Below, one piece after another: positions 1-9,855 of a stretch of 64,000 nucleotides of DNA. The stretch comes from Pseudomonas synxantha BG33R. Lineage in GTDB: Bacteria; Pseudomonadota; Gammaproteobacteria; Pseudomonadales; Pseudomonadaceae. The notes under the pieces were generated by a model. That model searched no databases. It was not told where the DNA came from and saw only the letters and a list, made by a program, of their open reading frames with translations. Within the stretch, counting starts at the first letter, position 1, and every line of letters starts with the position of its first letter. Position numbers and translations under genes: made by a program. Location: assembly GCF_000263715.2 (NCBI RefSeq), contig NZ_CM001514.1, positions 5,270,498 through 5,334,497 of the forward strand, read 5' to 3'.

Positions 1-540
1 AAGCAGCGCACCAATGGAAGCGTAAACAGCCCACTCCTTCAGATCAGCCCGAACTATCCAGAGCATGTGCAGCAAACCCAGGCCCAGGATCACATAGGTC
101 AAGCGATGCAACTTCTTCCAGCGGCTACCCAACCGACGCTGGCTATAGCGGTTGGATGTGGCAGCCAGCACCAATAGAGCCATAAACCCCAGCGCCCCCA
201 CAATTATGTAGGGCCGCTTGCGCAGTTCTACGCCGAGCTGCGACCAATCGAGCCCAAGGACGAACACGCAGTATGCCGCCAAATGCAGTACTACATAGGC
301 GAAGCACCACAGCCCCAACTGCCGGCGTACCGCGATCCATCCTGCCCAACCGCTCAACTTCTGCAGCGGCGTCATCCCAAGCGTGATCAGCAGCAGGATC
401 AACGTACCCAGCCCCAGGCGATCAACCAGCACTTTGCCCGGATCAGGCCCCAGGGCGAAACTCCATGCTTCATATAACCAGAGCAATGGCCAAACCGCCG
501 CAGCTGTAAAGACTCCAATGCGCCAGATTTGAAAGCGCAT
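1..540 (-). CDS. msrQ: MsrQ, haem-binding membrane subunit of the MsrPQ repair system (C-terminus cut by window edge)
   Basis: Translating the minus strand from the ATG at 540 gives about 180 residues beginning [15 protein letters not shown] and running off the left edge. It holds several hydrophobic segments with histidines in or near them ([22 protein letters not shown]), as expected of the YedZ/MsrQ ferric-reductase-like family, whose six-helix b-type haem protein passes quinol electrons to periplasmic MsrP. The start shares one base with the msrP stop (TGATG), so the pair is translationally coupled. The C-terminal end lies outside the window. Identification rests on the sequence pattern and on the msrP neighbour. 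Confidence 0.93.
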   Translation of the reverse strand, partial: MRFQIWRIGVFTAAAVWPLLWLYEAWSFALGPDPGKVLVDRLGLGTLILLLITLGMTPLQKLSGWAGWIAVRRQLGLWCFAYVVLHLAAYCVFVLGLDWSQLGVELRKRPYIIVGALGFMALLVLAATSNRYSQRRLGSRWKKLHRLTYVILGLGLLHMLWIVRADLKEWAVYASIGALL

Positions 541-1553
541 CAGTAGTTCTTCCGCAGATCGAGACCTGTATATAAAGACGCGACCTCATCCGCGTAGCCA
601 TTGAACATCTGCGTATCGCGCACGTTCGGGCTGAACAGGCCACTGGGTAGACGTCGCTCCCGCGCCTGGGTCCACCGCGGATGATCGACCGTAGGGTTCA
701 CATTTGCGTAGAACCCATACTCATCAGCCGCAATGCTCTGCCAGGTGGTTTTCGGCTGCTCGCTGACAAGGCTGATCCGCACGATGGATTTGACACTTTT
801 GAAGCCGTACTTCCACGGCACCACCAAGCGCAACGGCGCACCATTCTGATTAGGCAGCTCGCGCCCATACATACCTACGGCGAGAATCGCCAGCGGGTTC
901 ATCGCTTCGTCCAGACGCAGCCCTTCTACATAAGGCCAGTCAATCAAGCCGAAACTGGAGCGCTGCCCAGGCATGCTCTTCGGGTCCTGGAGGGTTTCAA
1001 AACGGATGTACTTCGCTTTGGAGGTAGGTTCAACCTGCTTGAGCAAGGCCGAGATCGGGAAACCGATCCACGGAATCACCATCGACCAGGCTTCAACGCA
1101 GCGCAATCGATAGATCCGTTCTTCCAGCTCATAGGGTTTCATGAAGTCTTCCAAGGCATAACGCCCAGGCTTGGCCACCTCACCATCGATCACAACACTC
1201 CACGGCTCGGTCTTGAGCGAACCTGCATTCGCCGCCGGGTCGCCCTTGTCGGTACCGAACTCATAAAAGTTGTTGTAGTGGGTTGCATCCTTGAACGGCG
1301 TGATCGCCTCGTCCTTGACCGTCACCGCCTGCCATTTCGTACCAGGAAGCTTCTCGGCAAACCAGTTGGGCGCCCTGCCCGCTTCGACATCGGCATAACG
1401 CGCCGCATCGCCCGCACGGGCCCAACGCGGCAAGCTACTGGCGGCAATACCGGCCAGCGCACCACCGAGCAAACTGCGACGAGAGAAATAGAGGGATTCA
1501 GGCGTGACATCCGATTCATGGCAATCGGACGCTTTGGGTAGTTTGATTAACAT
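540..1553 (-). CDS. msrP: MsrP, periplasmic molybdopterin methionine sulfoxide reductase catalytic subunit
   Basis: 337 residues. An N-terminal twin-arginine signal (RR at 25-26, [12 protein letters not shown], hydrophobic stretch, ending near ARAG about residue 47) targets the folded protein to the periplasm through Tat. The sulfite-oxidase-like molybdopterin domain follows. Cys152 in RLRCVEAW is the expected molybdenum ligand. The family (YedY/MsrP) reduces protein-bound methionine sulfoxide of both stereochemistries in the envelope, using electrons from MsrQ. Length matches the family. The ATG at 1553 is the only start that leaves the complete Tat signal. It forms an operon with msrQ through a 1-nt overlap. 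Confidence 0.96.
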   Translation of the reverse strand: MLIKLPKASDCHESDVTPESLYFSRRSLLGGALAGIAASSLPRWARAGDAARYADVEAGRAPNWFAEKLPGTKWQAVTVKDEAITPFKDATHYNNFYEFGTDKGDPAANAGSLKTEPWSVVIDGEVAKPGRYALEDFMKPYELEERIYRLRCVEAWSMVIPWIGFPISALLKQVEPTSKAKYIRFETLQDPKSMPGQRSSFGLIDWPYVEGLRLDEAMNPLAILAVGMYGRELPNQNGAPLRLVVPWKYGFKSVKSIVRISLVSEQPKTTWQSIAADEYGFYANVNPTVDHPRWTQARERRLPSGLFSPNVRDTQMFNGYADEVASLYTGLDLRKNY

Positions 1554-1616
1554 GGCAACTCCGCAGCATTGGAGAACTGATGCACCAATAGACTGCGGAG
1601 TATGGGGGAAATTACA

Positions 1617-2474
1617 TTAAGGCAATGTTTTGTCCCGGCGCAGATGCAGCAAATACTGAATCGGACCAGAAGCGGCATAAACCAGGAACGCCAGCAGCAG
1701 AATCCGCGGCGGATCACTGAACACCACAGCAAACACAAGCACCACCACAAGGATCGCCACGAAAGGCACGCGCCCTTTGAGGTCCAGCTCCTTGAAGCTG
1801 TTGTACTTGATATTGCTGACCATCAGCATCCCGGCCGCCGCAACCATCAACGCTACCAGGAACGACATCTTCGACCCCTGGATACCGTAATCACTGAACG
1901 CCCAGACGATACCCGCCACGACGCCGGCGGCTGCCGGGCTGGCAAGCCCGATGAAGTAACGCTTGTCGGCAGTGCCCACCTGCGTATTGAAACGTGCCAG
2001 CCGCAACGCGGCACCGGCGACATAGATGAAGGCAACCATCCAGCCGACCTTGCCCATGTCACCCAATGCCCAGGCAAAAGCCAGCAGCGCAGGGGCGACA
2101 CCAAAGGCAACCATGTCCGACAGCGAGTCGTACTCGGCACCGAAGGCACTTTGGGTGTTGGTCATACGCGCCACGCGACCATCCAGGCCGTCGAGCACCA
2201 TGGCCACGAAAATTGCAATGGCGGCAAAACCGAAGTATTTGCTGGCACTCGCGGCATCACCGGCCGCCAGCGCACTCTGGGCGCTCATGGAATTGATGAT
2301 GGAATAGAAGCCGGCAAACAGGTTTGCCGTGGTAAACAGGTTGGGCAGCAGATAGATGCCACGATGCCGGACCTTGCGGCCTTCGGCGTCATGCCCTTCT
2401 TCGACATGTTCATCGATCGGCAGCATGCTTTCGGCGTCGGAAGCCTGATTTGGCTCTTCGGGACGTTCGCTCAT
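1617..2474 (-). CDS. pssA: CDP-diacylglycerol-serine O-phosphatidyltransferase (phosphatidylserine synthase)
   Basis: 285 residues. It carries the complete CDP-alcohol phosphatidyltransferase signature: D95, D98, G99, AR 102-103, then D116 and D120 (DGLDGRVAR ... DSLSD). Around it are multiple hydrophobic helices, and a charged soluble N-terminal tail of about 40 residues precedes them. The enzyme condenses CDP-diacylglycerol with L-serine to phosphatidylserine, the precursor of phosphatidylethanolamine, at the inner membrane. This is the integral-membrane type II form, not the E. coli-type peripheral enzyme. It lies alone between msrP and ilvC in the same orientation, with gaps of 63 and 144 nt. 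Confidence 0.94.
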   Translation of the reverse strand: MSERPEEPNQASDAESMLPIDEHVEEGHDAEGRKVRHRGIYLLPNLFTTANLFAGFYSIINSMSAQSALAAGDAASASKYFGFAAIAIFVAMVLDGLDGRVARMTNTQSAFGAEYDSLSDMVAFGVAPALLAFAWALGDMGKVGWMVAFIYVAGAALRLARFNTQVGTADKRYFIGLASPAAAGVVAGIVWAFSDYGIQGSKMSFLVALMVAAAGMLMVSNIKYNSFKELDLKGRVPFVAILVVVLVFAVVFSDPPRILLLAFLVYAASGPIQYLLHLRRDKTLP

Positions 2475-2573
2475 GGACTTTACCTTGCAACGGTGTGAAA
2501 AAATTCGACAGATACTTGCGGCGAGTGTTCGCCTGCAAACGATGCAGCTTTATACCAGAACCGACCCCTCAAA

Positions 2574-2598
2574 CGAAAAAACGCGGCCTAAGCCGCGT
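2574..2598 (-). terminator. Rho-independent terminator after ilvC
   Basis: A perfect 7-bp stem, ACGCGGC / GCCGCGT (2581-2587 and 2592-2598), with loop CTAA. On the minus strand it is followed by a T-run, the complement of the A-run at 2576-2580. It lies 20 nt downstream of the ilvC stop and closes the ilvIHC operon. The flanking A/T symmetry would let it work in both directions. Confidence 0.88.
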
Positions 2599-2618
2599 TT
2601 TCCCTTGATGCGTACGAC

Positions 2619-3644
<1,026 letters not shown>

Positions 3645-3682
3645 CTATATATCCAGGCCGTAAGGCCATTCGCTAATTTGGG

Positions 3683-4174
3683 TTAGATGCTGAGTACTTT
3701 GTCGCCACGGGCAATCCCGGTGACACCACTGCGTACGGTTTCCAGAATCGAGGCCGTCCCGATCGACTGGATGAAGCTGTCCAGCTTGTCGCTTGTACCG
3801 GTCAGTTGAACGGTATAAACGCTGGCGCTCACATCGACGATCTGCCCGCGATAAATATCGGTAGTGCGCTTGATCTCGGCACGCTGGGCACCCGTGGCCT
3901 TGACCTTGACCAGCATCAGTTCGCGCTCGATGTGGGCGCTTTCCGACAGGTCGACCAGCTTGACCACTTCGATCAGCTTGTTGAGGTTCTTGGTGATCTG
4001 CTCGATCACCTCATCGTGACCAACAGTGGTCAACGTCAGGCGCGACAGGGTCGGGTCTTCGGTCGGCGCCACGGTCAGGCTTTCGATGTTGTAGTTGCGT
4101 TGCGAAAACAGGCCGACAACACGGGACAAGGCGCCGGGCTCGTTCTCCAGAAGCAGGGAGATAATATGCCGCAT
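3683..4174 (-). CDS. ilvH: Acetolactate synthase, small regulatory subunit
   Basis: 163 residues from the ATG at 4174 (MRHIISLLLENEPGAL). A longer frame exists upstream, but it runs into ilvI, and this start gives the usual IlvH length. An N-terminal ACT domain (about residues 4-75) binds valine for feedback inhibition, and the ALS_ss C-terminal domain (about 85-158) completes the subunit that activates and regulates IlvI. It begins 2 nt after the ilvI stop, so the subunits are probably translationally coupled. Confidence 0.97.
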   Translation of the reverse strand: MRHIISLLLENEPGALSRVVGLFSQRNYNIESLTVAPTEDPTLSRLTLTTVGHDEVIEQITKNLNKLIEVVKLVDLSESAHIERELMLVKVKATGAQRAEIKRTTDIYRGQIVDVSASVYTVQLTGTSDKLDSFIQSIGTASILETVRSGVTGIARGDKVLSI

Positions 4175-4176
4175 GA

Positions 4177-5901
4177 TTAAGTACGCTCCGTCTTGTTCAG
4201 CCACATGTCGCGCATGGAGCCGTCTTTGATTTGCATCGGATAGACGTGCTCGCTGGTATCGACCTGAATATCGATGAACACCAGGCGGTCTTTCATGGCG
4301 AACGCTTCTTCCATCTTCGGCTTCAGATCTTTCAAATCAGTGATGCGAATGCCGACGTGGCCATAGGCTTCAACCAACTTGATGAAATCCGGCAACGATT
4401 CCATGTAGGAATGGGAGTGACGGCTACCGTAGCTCATGTCCTGCCATTGACGAACCATGCCGAGCACGCCGTTGTTCAAGCAGACGATCTTCACTGGAAG
4501 ACCGTATTGCAGGCACGTCGACAGCTCCTGGATGTTCATCTGGATGCTGCCTTCGCCGGTGACGCAGGCAACGTCGGCATCCGGGAAGCTCAGTTTCACA
4601 CCCATGGCCGCAGGGAAACCAAAGCCCATCGTGCCCAGGCCACCGGAGTTGATCCAGCGGTTAGGCTTGTCGAACTTGTAGTACTGCGCCGCGAACATCT
4701 GGTGCTGGCCCACGTCGGAGGTTACAAAGGCGTCGCCCTTGGTCACTTCGCACAGGGTTTCGATCACGGTTTGTGGCTTGATGATGCTGCCGTCGCCCTT
4801 GTCATAAGGGAACAGGCCGCGATCACCACGCCATTCGTCAATCTGCTTCCACCAGCTGGCAACGGATTCCTTGTTCGGCGCCTCGCCGATGTCCTTGAGC
4901 GCTGCGACCATTTCGGTCAACACACTCTCCACCGGCCCCACGATCGGCACATCGGCCTTGATGGTCTTGGAGATGGACGCCGGGTCGATGTCGATATGGA
5001 TGATCTTGGCATTCGGGCAAAATTTGCTCGCACCATTGATCACACGGTCATCGAACCGCGCGCCCACGGCCAGGATCACGTCAGCGTGGTGCATGGTCAG
5101 GTTGGCGGTGTAGCTGCCGTGCATACCGAGCATACCGACGAACTGGCGGTCCGTACCGGGGAATGCGCCGAGGCCCATCAGGGTGTTGGTCACCGGCAGG
5201 TTGAGCAGCTTGGCCAGTTCGGTCAGCGGAGCGGAACCGCCGCCCAGAATCACGCCACCGCCGGAGTACAACACGGGGCGCTTGGCCGCCAGGAGCATTT
5301 CTGCCGCCTTGCGGATTTGCCCCGAGTGCCCGCGGACGGCCGGGCTGTAGGAACGCAGCTTGGCTTTCTTGGGGAAGATGTATTCGAATTTTTCGGCCGG
5401 ATTGGTCATGTCTTTCGGGATATCGACCACCACAGGGCCCGGGCGACCGGACTGTGCGAGGTAGAACGCCTTTTTCATGACTTCCGGGATTTCCGACGCG
5501 TGCTTGATCATGAAGCTGTGTTTCACGATCGGGCGGGAAATACCGATCATGTCGGTTTCCTGGAAAGCGTCAGTGCCGACCATGGTGCTTGGCACCTGGC
5601 CAGAAATGATCACCATCGGGATGGAGTCCATATACGCAGTCGCAATACCGGTAATGGCATTGGTTGCGCCTGGGCCAGACGTTACCAGTACCACACCGGC
5701 TTTACCGGTGGCACGGGCGTAACCGTCAGCCATATGGGTCGCGGCCTGTTCGTGGCGAACCAGGATGTGGGTAACAGCCGGTTCCTTGAACAGTGCGTCG
5801 TAGACATGCAGCAGAGCACCACCTGGGTACCCGTAGATATAGTCGACGCCTTCGTCACGCAAAAAGCGGACGAGCATCTCACCGCCAGATAAAAGCTCCA
5901 C
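4177..5901 (-). CDS. ilvI: Acetolactate synthase, large catalytic subunit
   Basis: 574 residues from the GTG at 5901 ([10 protein letters not shown]). A GTG three codons upstream is less likely, because the Shine-Dalgarno GAGGTG sits 6 nt before the 5901 start and would overlap the upstream one. It is a TPP-dependent enzyme with the catalytic glutamate in [12 protein letters not shown] (E51), a central FAD-type domain and a C-terminal TPP/Mg2+ motif reading GEG. It condenses two pyruvates to acetolactate, or pyruvate and 2-oxobutyrate to acetohydroxybutyrate. First gene of ilvIHC. Confidence 0.97.
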   Translation of the reverse strand: MELLSGGEMLVRFLRDEGVDYIYGYPGGALLHVYDALFKEPAVTHILVRHEQAATHMADGYARATGKAGVVLVTSGPGATNAITGIATAYMDSIPMVIISGQVPSTMVGTDAFQETDMIGISRPIVKHSFMIKHASEIPEVMKKAFYLAQSGRPGPVVVDIPKDMTNPAEKFEYIFPKKAKLRSYSPAVRGHSGQIRKAAEMLLAAKRPVLYSGGGVILGGGSAPLTELAKLLNLPVTNTLMGLGAFPGTDRQFVGMLGMHGSYTANLTMHHADVILAVGARFDDRVINGASKFCPNAKIIHIDIDPASISKTIKADVPIVGPVESVLTEMVAALKDIGEAPNKESVASWWKQIDEWRGDRGLFPYDKGDGSIIKPQTVIETLCEVTKGDAFVTSDVGQHQMFAAQYYKFDKPNRWINSGGLGTMGFGFPAAMGVKLSFPDADVACVTGEGSIQMNIQELSTCLQYGLPVKIVCLNNGVLGMVRQWQDMSYGSRHSHSYMESLPDFIKLVEAYGHVGIRITDLKDLKPKMEEAFAMKDRLVFIDIQVDTSEHVYPMQIKDGSMRDMWLNKTERT

Positions 5902-6166
5902 GTTGTTCACCTCTAAAACGCCAGAATACCGTCCGTTAAAAACCGACGGGTCTTAATAGGTTTACTTCTCAACAGAGCATGAGCGACGGTGGTCGCCGAC
6001 TACGTCAGCACTGACTGAGCAAGTATTGGGATCGTCCCAAGTGTTGCGGGCTTTTCCCACCCAGCGCGAGGTAACGCGTTGCGGGTGTTACAGGTCGGCG
6101 CGGGTGTGCGCCTCATGATCTGCTGAGCGGGCCTGCTTCTGGCAGTCCCGATACAGCGGACTTTGG

Positions 6167-6195
6167 ATTCTTCTGTTTCAGGCCCTTCAAGTCAA
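6167..6195 (-). promoter_or_regulatory. Candidate sigma70 promoter of ilvIHC
   Basis: On the minus strand TTGACT (6195-6190) is followed after 17 nt by AAGAAT (6172-6167), a 5/6 match at -35 and 4/6 at -10. Transcription would begin near 6160, leaving a long untranslated leader before ilvI. Confidence 0.5.
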
Positions 6196-6303
6196 GCAAT
6201 AATTGCGCTTTTTTCCAACTAAGCGCATGAGAACGTAGAAGAAAGGGCTTTGAGGAGGGATAAAACTCGCCTGAATGTCGTCAAGCGGTAGAAATGTGCG
6301 CAA

Positions 6304-6326
6304 GACTGCCGAAAAACCCGGCAGTC
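6304..6326 (-). terminator. Hairpin after yqcC, possible terminator
   Basis: A perfect 8-bp stem GACTGCCG / CGGCAGTC with a 7-nt loop lies just past the yqcC stop. Neither strand has a strong T-run after it, so it may stabilise the 3' end more than terminate. Confidence 0.45.
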
Positions 6327-6332
6327 AGGCAA

Positions 6333-6662
6333 TTAACGAGCGTCGACGATCAATTGATCGAACTTTTTCAGCGCGTTACGCAAGCCGAGGCTCTGTAACG
6401 GTCGGTCGGCATAGACCATCTCGGCCATTTCCAGGATCCCCGATGCATTCGGCAAGGGCAGGTCCTGTTCAAGGATCTGCTTCATGCGTACCAGGAAGAT
6501 CCATTGCAGCCACTGGTGGAAGTCCAGGGTATCGACTGAAAAGGGTTCGACACTGCTGAGCGCTTCAGCACCGGGGGACTCTTCATCCCACCAGCCCTGC
6601 ACGCGCAGTTCTCGCTCGATCAGCAATAGCTGTTCGGCAATCGCTGGGAAACGTGCATCCAT
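6333..6662 (-). CDS. yqcC: YqcC family protein (DUF446)
   Basis: 109 residues, small, acidic and predicted helical, with a tryptophan-rich centre (FHQWLQWIFLVRM) typical of the YqcC/DUF446 family. The family's molecular function is not established. In enterobacteria the gene often accompanies truC. Here it is the last gene of an operon with lpoP and mrcB: its ATG overlaps the lpoP stop by one base (TGATG). No signal peptide or membrane segment is visible, so it is presumably cytoplasmic. Confidence 0.85.
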   Translation of the reverse strand: MDARFPAIAEQLLLIERELRVQGWWDEESPGAEALSSVEPFSVDTLDFHQWLQWIFLVRMKQILEQDLPLPNASGILEMAEMVYADRPLQSLGLRNALKKFDQLIVDAR

Positions 6663-7396
6663 CAGAGGCTGACCTTGGCTTTCTGTCGCGCCTGGGCGGC
6701 ACCCGCTGCATCGCCCTGGGCGGCACGCGCATCACCGATCAAGGCCCAAAGGCTGGCTTGCAGGTCTGGACGGCCATTGGCCAGGCTCAGGCCACGGCGA
6801 GCGAATTGCTCGGCCTGGGGCGCATCGCCCTGGGCCATGCGCACCTGGGCCAGGCGATACAGCACTTGTGGCTCACGCGGCGCCACGCGCTGGGCACGTT
6901 CAAGGCTCGACGAGGCGCCATTCAAATCGCCACCCGCCTGCTGCTGCTGAGCGGTGGTGAGCAGCGCCAGCACCGGGCCATCGAGTTGTTCGTCAGCCGA
7001 CAACCCGCCCGCATTGGACGATGACGGAATACCGCTCGGCGTCGAAGGCATGTTGTAGGTGCCCTGGTTGACCGGCGCGGTTTGAATCGGCGTGGCGTTA
7101 ACCGGCCCGGAAGTGCTCGGGCCTGGGGTCCATGGCTCGGCACTGATAGGCGCCGAGGTTGCAGCACCACTGCCGGGCACCATCACCACGACGCCGGAGT
7201 CCTGGGGAATTGCCTGGGTTGCAGCTTGGGCAGGCCGCTTGACCACGGTCTGGCGGAAGCCGCCATTGGCCGAAATGCGGTCGTTATTGGAGACGGACGT
7301 GCTTGAGTCCACCACAGGGATGGAGCCGCGCTGCACGCTGGAGCAACCGCCGAGCAAAGCCAGAGCCGTAATTGCTGGAATCCACAACTTGTTCAC
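6662..7396 (-). CDS. lpoP: TPR outer-membrane lipoprotein, probable PBP1b activator LpoP
   Basis: 244 residues from a GTG start. The signal peptide ends in lipobox LLGGC (lipidated Cys18), then comes a disordered Pro/Ser/Thr-rich linker (about residues 20-130). The C-terminus holds three TPR-like helix pairs (about 130-240, e.g. YRLAQVRMAQGDAPQAEQFARRGL). Pseudomonads use a TPR lipoprotein, LpoP, instead of enterobacterial LpoB to activate PBP1b. Encoded 16 nt downstream of mrcB and ahead of yqcC, this protein fits that description in location, lipidation and fold. The assignment is by context and architecture, from memory of the family. Confidence 0.8.
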   Translation of the reverse strand: MNKLWIPAITALALLGGCSSVQRGSIPVVDSSTSVSNNDRISANGGFRQTVVKRPAQAATQAIPQDSGVVVMVPGSGAATSAPISAEPWTPGPSTSGPVNATPIQTAPVNQGTYNMPSTPSGIPSSSNAGGLSADEQLDGPVLALLTTAQQQQAGGDLNGASSSLERAQRVAPREPQVLYRLAQVRMAQGDAPQAEQFARRGLSLANGRPDLQASLWALIGDARAAQGDAAGAAQARQKAKVSL

Positions 7397-7412
7397 TTGA
7401 AACCCTCTTTGC

Positions 7413-9737
7413 TTAATTCATCCAGCCCTTGACCCAATCCATCACCGAATCCGCGTCAGCAGGGGCACTGCCACCGCACGCAGGGCCGGGTGGTGGTTCG
7501 CTGCCGCGAATATACGGCATCTGCACCGCCCCCGGACAGTTGGCATCAGAGCCCTGGCCGGTGTGCGGATCAATCCAGGCCTGCACGATATTGTCCGGCT
7601 GGGGCATGTTGAGCGGCAACGGGTCAGCCTTGCGCATGAAACTGGTCCATACCTGCAGTGCGCCGGTCGCACCGGTAAACGGCGTCTTGCCGTTATCGTC
7701 ACGCCCCAGCCACACCACGGCCAATACATCCTGGCCGAAACCCGCAAACCAGCTGTCACGCGAGTCGTTACTGGTACCGGTCTTGCCCGCCAGCGTCAGG
7801 TTCGACGGCAGCACGCTGTACACCGAGCGCCCTGTACCCTCACGCATCACACGCTGCATGGCGTTCTGGATCAGGTAGATAGAGCCCGCGTCAAAACGCT
7901 GCTGGATCTGGAACGGGTAGCGCTTGAGCGGTTCGCCTTCGGCGGTCAGCACACTGCGGATCCCGCGCATCGGTGTATTGAAGCCACCGTTGGCGAGGGT
8001 CTGGTACATGGTCGCCACTTCCATCGGGGTCATGGCCGCAGCGCCCAGAAGCATGGACGGGAATGCAGGGAACTCACGCTCCACCCCCAGTCGCGCAATG
8101 GTTTTCAGGACATTTGGCACACCGACCTCAAGCCCCAGGCGCGAGGTGGAAATATTGTAGGAATGCGCCAGCCCCTGATACAGGAACACCGTGCCGTGGG
8201 AACGGCGATCGAAGTTCTTCGGCGTCCATACCTGGCCATTCGCGCCTTTGACCGACAACGGGTCATCCGACAGCCAACTGGTCAGCGTGTACTTGCTGGG
8301 TTTTTCCAACGCACTCAAGTAGACCGCAGGCTTGACCAGCGAGCCAATCGGCCGCACGGCGTCCAGTGCGCGGTTGAAGCCGGCGAAACTGGCCTGGCGG
8401 CTGCCGATCATGGCCTGGACTTCACCGGTTTCCGGGTTGGTCACGACCATGGCGGCTTCGACTTCATCCGAGCCTTTACGGCCGGTCAGGCGTTTGAAGG
8501 TGTCGTTGACGGACGCCTCGGCCTTCATCTGCAGGATCGGGTCGAAGCTGGTGAAAATCCGCAAGCCCTCTTCGGTCAAGTCTTCGTCGCGGTAGTCTTC
8601 ACGTAACTGGCGCTTGACCAGATCGATAAAGCCGGGGAACGAGCTATCAGCCAACTTGCCGCGAGTGGTCACACCCAACGGCATTTTCTTCGCGGCGGCC
8701 ACTTGCTCAGCCGTGGCGACACCCTGCTGCTCCAATACATCGAGTACCAGGTTGCGACGTTCGAGCGCACGCTCCGGGTTGCGACGCGGATTGTAATAGG
8801 ACGGCCCCTTGACCATGCCCACCAGCAGCGCGACCTGATGCAACTTCAACTCGGATAACGGTTGCCCAAAGAAGAACTGGCTGGCCAAACCGAAACCGTG
8901 CACCGCGCGCTGGCCATCCTGACCGACGAAGACCTCGTTGAGGTACGCCTCAAGGATTTCCTGCTTGCTGTAATGCAGCTCCAGCAACATCGCCATCATG
9001 GCTTCGGTGAGTTTACGGGTGAGACTGCGCTCGTTGGTCAGGTAGAAGTTCTTGACCAATTGTTGCGTGAGCGTACTGCCGCCCTGGGTCATCTTGCCAC
9101 CGGAGGTGTTGACCCAGACAGCGCGGGCAATCGACTTCGGCGAAACGCCCCAATGGCTGTAGAAATCGCGGTCTTCGACCGCCACAAGGGTTTCCAGCAA
9201 ATAAGGCGGTACCTGATCAAGCTTGATCAGGATGCGATCTTCAAGGTTTTTCGGATAAATACCGCCAATCATCAACGGTTCCAGGCGCACTACCGGCAGC
9301 TTGGAGCCATTGAGCGAGGACAATTCAGCCACATAGTCGCCGGAGAAACGCACGCGTACCGGCTGGGCTTTTTCCAGGCCTTCGTAGAACTGGAACCCAC
9401 GGGTATTCAGGTCGACGGTGTTGCCGCTGACGGCTGCGGCGCCGGGGCCATTGCTCACAGGTTCGCGGCGATAGCCCAGTGCGTCGAGCTCGGTAAGGAA
9501 GTCTTCCTTGCTCAGCTTCTGGCCGGAGAACAGTTCCAGCGGGCGTGCATACACCTTGGCCGGAATCGTCCAGCGCTTGCCGGAGAATTTTTCCTGCACC
9601 ACGGCATCGAGGTACACCGCAAAGCCGGCGACCACCACAAGGCCAACCAGGCCCAGCTTGAGCGCCCAGCCCAACCAGGGGCGCAAGCTGCGGGAAGGAG
9701 GTTTTTTACGGGAACGGGGAGATCGGGTTCGAGTCAT
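7413..9737 (-). CDS. mrcB: Penicillin-binding protein 1b, bifunctional glycosyltransferase/transpeptidase
   Basis: 774 residues. A basic cytoplasmic tail is followed by one membrane anchor (about 24-45), a UB2H-like docking region, and a GT51 glycosyltransferase domain (catalytic Glu in VAVEDRDFYSHWG; QGGSTLTQQLVKN). The transpeptidase domain shows all three active-site motifs: SLVK (in PIGSLVKP), SYN (in HSYNIST) and KTGTSND. It polymerises lipid II and cross-links peptidoglycan. The UB2H region is where Lpo activators bind in E. coli, which suits the lpoP gene next door. First gene of mrcB-lpoP-yqcC. Confidence 0.97.
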   Translation of the reverse strand: MTRTRSPRSRKKPPSRSLRPWLGWALKLGLVGLVVVAGFAVYLDAVVQEKFSGKRWTIPAKVYARPLELFSGQKLSKEDFLTELDALGYRREPVSNGPGAAAVSGNTVDLNTRGFQFYEGLEKAQPVRVRFSGDYVAELSSLNGSKLPVVRLEPLMIGGIYPKNLEDRILIKLDQVPPYLLETLVAVEDRDFYSHWGVSPKSIARAVWVNTSGGKMTQGGSTLTQQLVKNFYLTNERSLTRKLTEAMMAMLLELHYSKQEILEAYLNEVFVGQDGQRAVHGFGLASQFFFGQPLSELKLHQVALLVGMVKGPSYYNPRRNPERALERRNLVLDVLEQQGVATAEQVAAAKKMPLGVTTRGKLADSSFPGFIDLVKRQLREDYRDEDLTEEGLRIFTSFDPILQMKAEASVNDTFKRLTGRKGSDEVEAAMVVTNPETGEVQAMIGSRQASFAGFNRALDAVRPIGSLVKPAVYLSALEKPSKYTLTSWLSDDPLSVKGANGQVWTPKNFDRRSHGTVFLYQGLAHSYNISTSRLGLEVGVPNVLKTIARLGVEREFPAFPSMLLGAAAMTPMEVATMYQTLANGGFNTPMRGIRSVLTAEGEPLKRYPFQIQQRFDAGSIYLIQNAMQRVMREGTGRSVYSVLPSNLTLAGKTGTSNDSRDSWFAGFGQDVLAVVWLGRDDNGKTPFTGATGALQVWTSFMRKADPLPLNMPQPDNIVQAWIDPHTGQGSDANCPGAVQMPYIRGSEPPPGPACGGSAPADADSVMDWVKGWMN

Positions 9738-9855
9738 GGCGGCGGATTATACGCACTTTATTGATGATCAACATGAGCCGGACAGCGGTTTGCACGACTG
9801 GCATCAGCAGCCATAATGGCCACCATGATTTCTCCCAGACTTTGAAGGATCGCCC

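Larger units (their letters stand above)
5902..6332 (-). other. Leader and promoter region of ilvIHC; contains a possible 39-codon leader ORF
   Basis: 431 bases without an assigned gene. On the minus strand a promoter-like pair (6167-6195) would give an ilv leader of roughly 260 nt. Inside it, an ATG at 6115 opens a 39-codon frame beginning MRRTPAPTCN and ending GTIPILAQSVLT, with stop TAG at about 5999-6001. The end is moderately rich in Ile, Leu and Val. A TTGGGA-TCG-TCCCAA hairpin at 6025-6039 lies inside this frame. The composition is suggestive of attenuation but much weaker than classical ilv leaders, and there is no hairpin followed by a clear U-run before ilvI. I regard the ORF as unproven. 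Confidence 0.35.
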
